The notes below the pieces were generated by a model. That model saw only the letters and a list, made by a program, of their open reading frames with translations, was not told the DNA's origin and searched no databases. 64,000 nt of DNA, from positions 868,001 to 932,000 of the forward strand of contig NZ_CP027846.1 of the NCBI RefSeq assembly GCF_003019255.1. The letters are read 5' to 3'. Made by a program: the position numbers and the translations under genes. This DNA comes from Staphylococcus kloosii. Its GTDB lineage: Bacteria; Bacillota; Bacilli; Staphylococcales; Staphylococcaceae. Below, piece by piece: positions 31,067-38,369 of the stretch (the first letter of the stretch is position 1; each line of letters opens with the position of its first letter).

Positions 31067-32545
31067 ATGACTACACAACATAGCAAAACAGATGTCATCT
31101 TAATTGGTGGCGGGATTATGAGTGCAACGTTAGGAACTATGTTAAAAGAGTTAGCACCTAACAAAGAAATTAAAATGTTTGAAAGGCTAGATTCACCAGC
31201 ACAAGAAAGTTCAAATGCATGGAACAACGCGGGCACAGGGCATTCGGCGTTATGTGAATTAAATTATACTAATGAAGACAAATATGGCGGTATAGACATT
31301 AAGAAAGCCGTTAAGATAAACGAACAATTTCAAATTTCAAAACAGTTTTGGAGTTATTTAGTTAAACAAGGTAAATTAGAAGATCCTCAAGCCTTTATTC
31401 AACCTGTACCACATATGAGCTTTGTACAGGGAATTAAAAATGTTGAATTCTTACGCAAACGTGTAGAGTATTTAAATGAAAATATTCTGTTTAGCAATAT
31501 GGAAATTACAGACGATAAAGAGAAAATCAAATCATGGGCACCATTAATGATGGAGGGTCGTACTTCTAATATCCCTATGGCAATTACTTATGATAAAACA
31601 GGTACGGACGTAAACTTCAGCAGTTTAACACGCCAATTATTTGCCAATTTAGCAGAGAAAAATGTTGAATTAAATTATGAACACGAAGTACAAGACATTA
31701 AACAACGTAAAGATGGCAAATGGGAAGTCACAGTTAAAAACTTAAAAACAAATCAAACAGAAGTTGTTGAAAGTGACTTTGTATTTATCGGTGCTGGTGG
31801 CGCTAGTTTACCATTGTTACAAAAAACTGGTATCAAAGAGTCTAAACATATTGGTGGGTTCCCAGTTAGTGGCTTATTCTTAGCATGTTCAAAAGAAGAA
31901 ATTACTAAACAACATAATGCTAAAGTTTATGGTAAAGCCGCTGTCGGAGCACCACCTATGTCGGTTCCACATTTAGATACACGTTATATAGATGGTAAAC
32001 GTACGTTATTATTTGGGCCGTTCGCAGGCTTTTCACCTAAATTCTTGAAAACAGGTTCAAATATGGATTTAATTAAATCTGTAAAACCAAATAATATTGT
32101 AACGATGTTATCAGCAGGCATTAAAGAAATGAATTTAACGAAATATTTAATTTCTCAATTAATGTTATCGAATGAAGAACGAATGGAAGACTTGAGACTG
32201 TTTATGCCTAATGCTAAAAGCGAGGATTGGGATGTAATTGTTGCAGGTCAACGTGTTCAAGTTATTAAAGATACTAAAGAAAGTAAAGGTAATTTACAAT
32301 TTGGTACAGAACTCGTTACTTCTAAAGACGGTTCATTATCAGCGCTGTTAGGTGCTTCACCTGGTGCATCAACTGCAGTAGACATCATGTTAGATTTATT
32401 GAAAAAATGTTATAAAAATGAATTTAGCCAATGGGAAGATAAAATTGTAGAAATGATACCTTCTTATGGTCAAAAACTATCTGAAAATGAAGCGTTATAT
32501 AAAAAAATAAATGAAGAAATCAAAAAGAATTTGAAAGTAAATTAA
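31067..32545 (+). CDS. mqo: Malate:quinone oxidoreductase
   Basis: A 492-residue peripheral membrane FAD enzyme that oxidises malate to oxaloacetate and passes electrons to menaquinone. The FAD motif DVILIGGGIMSATLGTMLKEL is at about residues 8-28, with the first part being the dinucleotide fold. SSNAWNNAGTGHSALCELNYT (about 61-80) is the family signature, and LGASPGASTAVDIMLDLL at the C-terminus is typical of Mqo. The start is ATG 31067, after AAAGGGGGA; the earlier in-frame ATG at 31034 precedes this ribosome site. Length agrees with S. aureus Mqo. A cre-like palindrome upstream suggests carbon catabolite control. Confidence 0.92.
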   Translation: MTTQHSKTDVILIGGGIMSATLGTMLKELAPNKEIKMFERLDSPAQESSNAWNNAGTGHSALCELNYTNEDKYGGIDIKKAVKINEQFQISKQFWSYLVKQGKLEDPQAFIQPVPHMSFVQGIKNVEFLRKRVEYLNENILFSNMEITDDKEKIKSWAPLMMEGRTSNIPMAITYDKTGTDVNFSSLTRQLFANLAEKNVELNYEHEVQDIKQRKDGKWEVTVKNLKTNQTEVVESDFVFIGAGGASLPLLQKTGIKESKHIGGFPVSGLFLACSKEEITKQHNAKVYGKAAVGAPPMSVPHLDTRYIDGKRTLLFGPFAGFSPKFLKTGSNMDLIKSVKPNNIVTMLSAGIKEMNLTKYLISQLMLSNEERMEDLRLFMPNAKSEDWDVIVAGQRVQVIKDTKESKGNLQFGTELVTSKDGSLSALLGASPGASTAVDIMLDLLKKCYKNEFSQWEDKIVEMIPSYGQKLSENEALYKKINEEIKKNLKVN

Positions 32546-32552
32546 TAAGTTG

Positions 32553-32592
32553 AAAGCACCTTCTATTTTAATTAAATAGAAGGTGCTTTTTT
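32553..32592. terminator. Bidirectional terminator between mqo and hssS
   Basis: AAAGCACCTTCTATTT (32553-32568) and AAATAGAAGGTGCTTT (32574-32589) form a perfect 16-bp stem with a five-base loop. It touches the hssS stop codon. Confidence 0.9.
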
Positions 32593-33958
32593 ATTTTGTA
32601 TGAGGTAATGTAATCGTAAATATTGTAGCGTCATCTTCGCTATTTACTGCGATATGACCATTGTGTAGTTCGCTAATGGTTTTGGCGATAGCTAAACCAA
32701 GACCATTGCTATTATCGTGATTGCTCACTTTATAAAATCTTTCAAAAATATGTTGCTGCGTTTGTTTATCAATCACGTTACCTTCATTTTTGATTGTAAA
32801 TGTGATTGCGTCGGCATTTTCTTTTAAAGATAAATCTATAATGCCGTATTCAACAGAATATTTAATGCCATTCGTAATTAAATTTTGAAATGCTTGATGT
32901 AGTAATCGTTCATTACCGACATAATTGATGTCAGCTAAGTCGGACATGATTGTTATCCCTTTTTGTTCCGTGGCGAAGCGCTCATGACGTACGATATCAG
33001 TAAGTAGGTTATTTAATTTAACTTTATCGTTAAATGATAAATGTGAGCCATTATCAAGCTCTGATAATAATAGTAATTCTTTTGTGAGCTCACTTAATTG
33101 TGTAGTAATGCGATAAATTTCGTCCACATAATAAGCTTGTTCTTCTTTTTTTGTCGTAAACGTAAGTTTATCTAACAATTGATGAATATGTGTAAGGGGA
33201 GTTTTAATTTCATGTGATACATTTTGCACAAAATGTTGTCGCATCGAATCTAGCTCTTTTAATGATTGTCGCATCGTATCAAATCTATATTGTAATGTGC
33301 CTAGTTCGTCCTTACGTGTAACTTTAATTGGTGTTGAAAAATTACCACGCATCATAAGTTCTGTAGAACGCTTTAATTGTTTGACCGGCTTAATGATAGC
33401 GTAAGTAGATAATATAACTAAAGTGATTGAAATGACTAATAAGAGTGTAATTAACACTGCTAAAAAGACTCTAAATTCACTAAATGTTTTACCTATATCT
33501 GGACGCATAAAAACGGCAAATTCTTGATTGTGCGTCGTAAATTTAACACCGACAGTATTAGATGTCACGTTTTCAAAAAAGCCTGTAACAAATAATTTGT
33601 AAGGTTGATTTTTTATGCCATGATAATCTTTATTATGTAGTACCTGAGAGATAGCATGTTGCGAGATATTATCTTTACGAAAAGGTTCGCCATAAAATTG
33701 TTTATGTCCATGTTTATTAACAGTCAAAATTTGGTAATTCATGTCACCCAAATGTTTAAAATAATCGCTACTATATTTAGGGCCATCGTTCATTTCAAAA
33801 GCTTTTGCTTCTTTTAATGTGCGCATGATTTTAGCGTCATTATTTTCTTTTAAATAAACATGGTAATATACGTTCGTTATAAGGAAACTTACTAAAGCAC
33901 TAAAGACCATTACTATGATTGTGTATACTGCAATTCTAATATATAAAGATTTAAACAT
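32591..33958 (-). CDS. hssS: HssS haem-sensing sensor histidine kinase
   Basis: A 455-residue membrane kinase. Two helices (about residues 8-30 and 163-188) flank an extracytoplasmic sensor of about 130 residues (FKHLGDMNYQIL, FYGEPFRKD, KDYHGIKNQP), nearly as in S. aureus. HAMP is at ~188-240. The phosphorylated His249 is in QNVSHEIKTPLTH, and the ATPase part has N-box NLITNGIKY and the GLGLAIAK G-box. The start is the ATG at 33958, six bases inside the first possible one, because the latter abuts the ribosome site AAGGTGG and the shorter form equals the S. aureus start. It overlaps hssR by eight bases. It senses haem stress and phosphorylates HssR. Confidence 0.94.
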   Translation of the reverse strand: MFKSLYIRIAVYTIIVMVFSALVSFLITNVYYHVYLKENNDAKIMRTLKEAKAFEMNDGPKYSSDYFKHLGDMNYQILTVNKHGHKQFYGEPFRKDNISQHAISQVLHNKDYHGIKNQPYKLFVTGFFENVTSNTVGVKFTTHNQEFAVFMRPDIGKTFSEFRVFLAVLITLLLVISITLVILSTYAIIKPVKQLKRSTELMMRGNFSTPIKVTRKDELGTLQYRFDTMRQSLKELDSMRQHFVQNVSHEIKTPLTHIHQLLDKLTFTTKKEEQAYYVDEIYRITTQLSELTKELLLLSELDNGSHLSFNDKVKLNNLLTDIVRHERFATEQKGITIMSDLADINYVGNERLLHQAFQNLITNGIKYSVEYGIIDLSLKENADAITFTIKNEGNVIDKQTQQHIFERFYKVSNHDNSNGLGLAIAKTISELHNGHIAVNSEDDATIFTITLPHTK

Positions 33959-34634
33959 AATCATCCACCTTATATCCTAACCCTCGTACGGTTTTAATCG
34001 TTACATCTGCATTAAGTTGTTCTAGTTTCTTACGCAGTCTTTTAATGTGAACGTCGACAGTTCGTTCATCGCCCTCATAATCAAATCCCCAAATCTTTTC
34101 AATTAAATCATCTCTACTAAATACTTGCTTAAAATTAGAAGCTAGTAAAAATAATAATTGAAATTCTTTATTAGGTAAATTCATAGTCTTTCCATTAGCT
34201 TGTATTTCTAAATAAGGTTGATTAATAGTTAAATTATTAAGCGTAATTTCACTATTTGAATTGATGTTATAACGTCGTAATACGGCTTTAATTCTAAACA
34301 TTAGTTCTTTTATTTCAAATGGTTTAGTAACATAATCATCGGTTCCAGTTAGGTAAGCACGTTCTTTATCACTCAGTGCATCACGTGCTGTTAACATAAT
34401 TACCGGCATTTCATAGTCTTCCTTTAACACCTTGCAAAGTTCAAATCCATTCATGCCTTCCATCATTATATCAACAATACCAATGTCTACCGAATGAGCT
34501 TCTAAATAAGTTAATGCTTTTTCAGCACTTGGTTGTGTGATGGTTTGAAGACCTTCACGTTCTAAATATGTAGACACATAGTCTAATATTTTGGGATCGT
34601 CATCTACGATTAAACAAGTCGTCAAGATTCGCAA
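33951..34634 (-). CDS. hssR: HssR haem-response regulator (OmpR family)
   Basis: A 227-residue response regulator. The receiver domain (about 6-118) has the acidic pocket DDD at 11-13, the phospho-acceptor Asp55 (GIVDIMMEG) and K105 of VTKPFE. The winged-helix output domain (about 130-226) ends in DVHIKRLRKKLEQL and TVRGLGYKV. It agrees closely with S. aureus HssR in remembered stretches such as TARDALSDKERA and RRYNINSNSE. Phospho-HssR binds a direct repeat and turns on hrtBA, the divergent operon; that repeat is present at 34720-34739. The gene overlaps hssS. Confidence 0.95.
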   Translation of the reverse strand: MRILTTCLIVDDDPKILDYVSTYLEREGLQTITQPSAEKALTYLEAHSVDIGIVDIMMEGMNGFELCKVLKEDYEMPVIMLTARDALSDKERAYLTGTDDYVTKPFEIKELMFRIKAVLRRYNINSNSEITLNNLTINQPYLEIQANGKTMNLPNKEFQLLFLLASNFKQVFSRDDLIEKIWGFDYEGDERTVDVHIKRLRKKLEQLNADVTIKTVRGLGYKVDDYV

Positions 34635-34719
34635 CTCCTATCTGTTTATATTGTTAATTCTGACTGTCAGTTTAATTCAAATATAGTCGTTTTAAATTTT
34701 TTTAGCAAATATGAATTTT

Positions 34720-34739
34720 GTTCATATTCAGTTCATATA
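34720..34739 (+). promoter_or_regulatory. HssR-binding direct repeat in the hrtBA promoter
   Basis: GTTCATATT (34720-34728), two bases, then GTTCATATA (34731-34739). This is the published S. aureus HssR site (GTTCATATT-N2-GTTCATATT) with one change in the last base. It lies ~48 bases before the hrtB start, just upstream of a TTATTATAC-like -10. Confidence 0.9.
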
Positions 34740-34786
34740 ACAGTCTTATTATACAAATATAAAGTTAACAGAGGAGTGAATATACT

Positions 34787-35839
34787 ATGAAACTAGCACT
34801 ACAAGAGATGAAATTCTATAAATTCCGTTTTATTTTAATTATGCTCATCATTTTATTACTAAGTATTATGGTGTTATTTATAAGCGGTTTGGCACAAGGA
34901 CTAGCAAGAGAAAATGTTTCTATGTTAAATAATATGAATGCACAAAAGTACGTCATGCAAGATAATAAACAACCACAAATTGAAAAATCTGTATTATCAA
35001 CAAAGCAACAAAAAGAAATTAAAGATATTACGAAACAACAACCGATGAAAATAGCACCTCAGACCCTAAATATCAATAAAGATGAAGAAGACGTTATGAT
35101 GATTAATAGCGTAAAAGATAAACAACCAAAATTAGAAAAAGGTCATTATCCGAAAAACAACAACGAAGTCGCTATTAATAATAAATTAACTGCGGACGGC
35201 TTATCAGTAGGAGATAAAGTCAAAACAAAATCTGGTGAGAAATTGACTGTCTCTGGTATTCTTACAGATACGATGCATGCCCACAGTTCAATAGTAATGA
35301 TGAATAATAAAGGATTCGACGATTTGAATAAACGTAGTTCAGTAATCTTCCCAGTGAATAAATTATCAAAAGATCAACAACAAAAAATAAAAGATTTAGA
35401 TGGTGTTAAAACGTATAGTGAGAAAAATATCACTGATGAACTTCCAAGTTATCAAGCTGAACAAGCACCATTAAACATGATGATAGTGAGTCTATATATT
35501 ATAACTGCTATTGTATTAAGTGCCTTCTTCTATGTTATGACAATTCAAAAAATATCAGAAATTGGCATACTTAAAGCAATCGGTATCAAGACAAAACATT
35601 TATTATTAGCTTTAGTAACACAAATCGTGTTAAGTACAATGGTCGGAGTTATTATTGCTATCGGCATCATTAGTGGATTATCAATGATTATGCCAGTATC
35701 AATGCCGTTCCATATAACAGCTACTAACTTGGCAATCGTAGTAGTCATATTTATTTTAGTTGCAATTATTGGTGCAATCTTATCATTCGTTAAATTATTT
35801 AGAGTAGATCCTATAGAAGCCATTGGAGGTGCAGAATAA
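34787..35839 (+). CDS. hrtB: HrtB haem efflux ABC permease
   Basis: A 350-residue MacB/FtsX-type permease. One helix lies at about residues 16-37, followed by an extracytoplasmic domain of about 190 residues (ALARENVSML to YSEKNITDELPSYQ), then three helices at about 230-252, 278-300 and 315-335, ending in FRVDPIEAIGGAE, the coupling tail of the family. It exports haem or repairs haem damage with HrtA. It is the first gene of the divergent operon controlled by HssR, and its stop overlaps the hrtA start by one base. The S. aureus homologue protects against toxic haem. Confidence 0.92.
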   Translation: MKLALQEMKFYKFRFILIMLIILLLSIMVLFISGLAQGLARENVSMLNNMNAQKYVMQDNKQPQIEKSVLSTKQQKEIKDITKQQPMKIAPQTLNINKDEEDVMMINSVKDKQPKLEKGHYPKNNNEVAINNKLTADGLSVGDKVKTKSGEKLTVSGILTDTMHAHSSIVMMNNKGFDDLNKRSSVIFPVNKLSKDQQQKIKDLDGVKTYSEKNITDELPSYQAEQAPLNMMIVSLYIITAIVLSAFFYVMTIQKISEIGILKAIGIKTKHLLLALVTQIVLSTMVGVIIAIGIISGLSMIMPVSMPFHITATNLAIVVVIFILVAIIGAILSFVKLFRVDPIEAIGGAE

Positions 35840-36528
35840 TGACTTTAACAGTAAAAGAAATTACAAAATCATTCGGTAAAGGTCAAGCTGAAACAGAAGT
35901 TTTAAAAGGTATTAATTTTAATGTGGACGATGGAGAGTTTGTTATTTTAAACGGTGCATCTGGTTCAGGAAAAACAACGTTACTAACTATTTTAGGTGGT
36001 CTATTAACGCCTAATAGCGGTGATATTATTTATAATGATGCGCCCTTGTTCTCAGCAAGTAATAAACCTGCAGATTTACGTCTAAATGAAATAGGACTTA
36101 TATTTCAATCATCTCATTTAGTGCCGTATTTAACAGTTAAAGCTCAACTAACAACTTTAGGTAAAGAAGCTAAAATGTCTAAAAAAGACGCTGATTCTAA
36201 AGCACAAACACTATTGGAAAATATAGGATTAGCACATCGTTTAAATGTTTACCCACATATGTTATCAGGAGGGGAAAAACAACGTGTAGCTATAATGAGA
36301 GCGTTTATGAATGATCCTAAAATAATTTTAGCCGATGAACCTACAGCTAGTTTGGATGCAAGCAGAGCAACTGAAGTAGTCCATATGATTAAACAACAAA
36401 TTCAAGAGAACAATATGATTGGTATTATGATTACACATGACCAACGTCTATTCCAATATGCCGATAGAATTATAGAATTAGATAACGGTAAAATTGTAGA
36501 TAGCAATAAAGAAACAGTTTCGAATTAA
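35839..36528 (+). CDS. hrtA: HrtA haem efflux ABC ATPase
   Basis: A 229-residue ATP-binding cassette protein of the LolD/MacB type. Walker A GASGSGKTT is at residues 39-47, the Q-loop around IFQSSH at ~91, the signature LSGGEKQRVAIMRA at ~143-156, Walker B IILADEPTASLD at ~163-174 and the switch His in MITHDQ at ~199. It energises HrtB. The ATG overlaps the hrtB stop (TAATG), so the genes are translationally coupled. A perfect hairpin terminator follows. Confidence 0.93.
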   Translation: MTLTVKEITKSFGKGQAETEVLKGINFNVDDGEFVILNGASGSGKTTLLTILGGLLTPNSGDIIYNDAPLFSASNKPADLRLNEIGLIFQSSHLVPYLTVKAQLTTLGKEAKMSKKDADSKAQTLLENIGLAHRLNVYPHMLSGGEKQRVAIMRAFMNDPKIILADEPTASLDASRATEVVHMIKQQIQENNMIGIMITHDQRLFQYADRIIELDNGKIVDSNKETVSN

Positions 36529-36537
36529 GCTAAAATA

Positions 36538-36570
36538 AAAAGGAAATCATCATTAAGATGATTTCCTTTT
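36538..36570. terminator. Bidirectional terminator between hrtA and the ydcF-like gene
   Basis: AAAAGGAAATCATC (36538-36551) pairs with GATGATTTCCTTTT (36557-36570) around a five-base loop. Confidence 0.9.
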
Positions 36571-36576
36571 TATTAT

Positions 36577-37539
36577 TTAAAATGACCATAACGCAAAAAA
36601 GCTTAAAATAAATAATGCTGCGAAATAAATCGTTAGTACGGCTTTATACTGATACATTAATGCCAGATAATCTCTGATTAACGCTACCTCAAAGAAATGA
36701 TAGGGTGTTCGACTGCCTAGCCCTTTAAATTTTAAATTGAACTTTTGACCGAATCTAAGCGCACGTAATATGTGAAATTGGCTTGTGACACAAATCATTT
36801 TTGTATTTCTGGAAATATGGTTGATAAGTAATAACTTGGTATATTTTATATTTTCATAAGTGCTTGTAGAACGATCTTCCATTATTATTTGGTGTTGTGG
36901 TACATCGTTAGCAATTAAATAACGTTGCATAGCTAACGCTTCAGAAATGGGTTCGTCTGGTCCTTGCCCGCCACTAACAATAATTTGTGCAGTGGGATTG
37001 GACTGAAATAATTTAAGAGCACACTCTAAACGGTCTTTTAACATAGGTGTTACTTCTTCCGTGAAAATACCTGCACCTAATATTAATATTGCATCGCAGT
37101 GTTGTTTAACTGATACATCAGCATAACTAGACGACCATATAGTATAACAAATTAGAGAGAATAATGCGCTGAAACCTACTGCAGCTAACCATAAAAATAC
37201 AAAGTTGAAAAATAATGGTATCAAGCTAATATAAGTACAGGCTAATATAAAGATACACAGTTTGATAACAATGATATATAATCTTCGGAGAAATAATTTG
37301 CTATTATTGCTTTTGAACAGGTGTCGATGTTTAATGTGTAATAAAATACCACCTATAATAATTGTTATGATTAAATCTATAGGAAACGTGTCTTTCCAGA
37401 CATGGTAGGCGATGCTTATAAAACCTATGATTACTACTGTGATATAAGCATTCAAAGAGATAAAGTATTGTTGACCTAAAGTTAAACTAATAAAAATTAA
37501 AACAATAGCAATACAGAGTATAATTGTTGGTAAGTACAT
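36577..37539 (-). CDS. YdcF/SanA family (DUF218) membrane protein
   Basis: A 320-residue protein. About five N-terminal helices occupy residues 1-140, then a DUF218 domain (about 148-290) opens with DAILILGAGIFTEEVTPMLKDRLE and contains IIVSGGQGPDEPISEAL, RSTSTYENIKYTK and VTSQFHILRA, all DUF218 signatures. A last helix lies at about 296-317. DUF218 proteins such as SanA and YdcF influence envelope permeability; the biochemical role is unclear. It is a single gene next to hrtA, with a similar neighbour in S. aureus. Confidence 0.82.
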   Translation of the reverse strand: MYLPTIILCIAIVLIFISLTLGQQYFISLNAYITVVIIGFISIAYHVWKDTFPIDLIITIIIGGILLHIKHRHLFKSNNSKLFLRRLYIIVIKLCIFILACTYISLIPLFFNFVFLWLAAVGFSALFSLICYTIWSSSYADVSVKQHCDAILILGAGIFTEEVTPMLKDRLECALKLFQSNPTAQIIVSGGQGPDEPISEALAMQRYLIANDVPQHQIIMEDRSTSTYENIKYTKLLLINHISRNTKMICVTSQFHILRALRFGQKFNLKFKGLGSRTPYHFFEVALIRDYLALMYQYKAVLTIYFAALFILSFFALWSF

Positions 37540-37787
37540 CTTGCACCTCGATTGGTTAATTTATAATTAATGTAGAGTATTCGTTAGAAATAAGCAACTA
37601 GAAGTCCTTATTGCTTTAAATTAAAAAATTTTAAAAGTGTATTATAAATAATAAATAAAGTTTATATGTTAACCATTATTCTTATAATGCTTTATTACAA
37701 CCTAATTTATTGATATTATATAATTAACATATTTAGGTGAGAGTGACCATTTTTTAAAGGACAAAGCTAGTTTGGGGTGCGAGGTTT

Positions 37788-38246
37788 ATGGTTAAAAATA
37801 TTAGAAGTCATATTGAATTTATGGGTGGTTTTTTAGATGACATCAATACTTTGTTAGCTAAACTACTTAAAGATTTAAGAGAAGAATATAACATCTCTAA
37901 AGAACAAGAAAATGTTATTATGATGTTGGAAAATGAAAAAGCTTTAACGTTAACAGAAATTACAGAAAGACAAGACGTTAATAAAGCTGCTGTAAGTCGT
38001 AGAATTAAAAAACTTATTCAATCGGGCTTAGTAGAATGGGATAAAACAGAAGCACATTTAGATCAAAGATTGAAATACATTAAGTTAACCGACAAAGGGA
38101 AACAATTTAGTAATGAATGTAAATCTATTATTAGCGATATCGTAAGCGATATGTTGTATGACTTATCGGAAGAACAAATCGAACAAGCGCGCTATGTGTT
38201 AGAAATCATTGACGACCGATTAAAAAACTTCAATGTTAATAGTTAG
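37788..38246 (+). CDS. tcaR: TcaR, MarR-family regulator
   Basis: A 152-residue winged-helix regulator that matches S. aureus TcaR in remembered stretches (NTLLAKLLKDLREEYNIS, RQDVNKAAVSRRIKKLI, DQRLKYIKLTDKGK). TcaR is a repressor linked to teicoplanin sensitivity, biofilm (ica) control and binding of several antibiotics. Here it is separated from tcaA by an oppositely oriented MMPL transporter gene, which may itself be a target. The ribosome site GAGG lies before the ATG. A terminator of its own follows. Confidence 0.9.
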   Translation: MVKNIRSHIEFMGGFLDDINTLLAKLLKDLREEYNISKEQENVIMMLENEKALTLTEITERQDVNKAAVSRRIKKLIQSGLVEWDKTEAHLDQRLKYIKLTDKGKQFSNECKSIISDIVSDMLYDLSEEQIEQARYVLEIIDDRLKNFNVNS

Positions 38247-38261
38247 AAAAGAATAAGGGTG

Positions 38262-38295
38262 GCTCAATTAGTGGAAAGTTGAGCTTCTTTTTTTA
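38262..38295 (+). terminator. Terminator of tcaR
   Basis: GCTCAA (38262-38267) and TTGAGC (38279-38284) form a short stem, followed by TTCTTTTTTT. Confidence 0.7.
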
Positions 38296-38301
38296 TATAA
38301 A

Positions 38302-38342
38302 AAGCACCGGAGCAATCATTTATATCGATTGCTCCGGTGCTT
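38302..38342 (-). terminator. Terminator of the MMPL gene
   Basis: AAGCACCGGAGCAATC (38302-38317) and GATTGCTCCGGTGCTT (38327-38342) form a perfect 16-bp GC-rich stem. On the minus strand five T follow. Confidence 0.88.
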
Positions 38343-38369
38343 AATTATTGTTTTTAATAATGAATAAGC

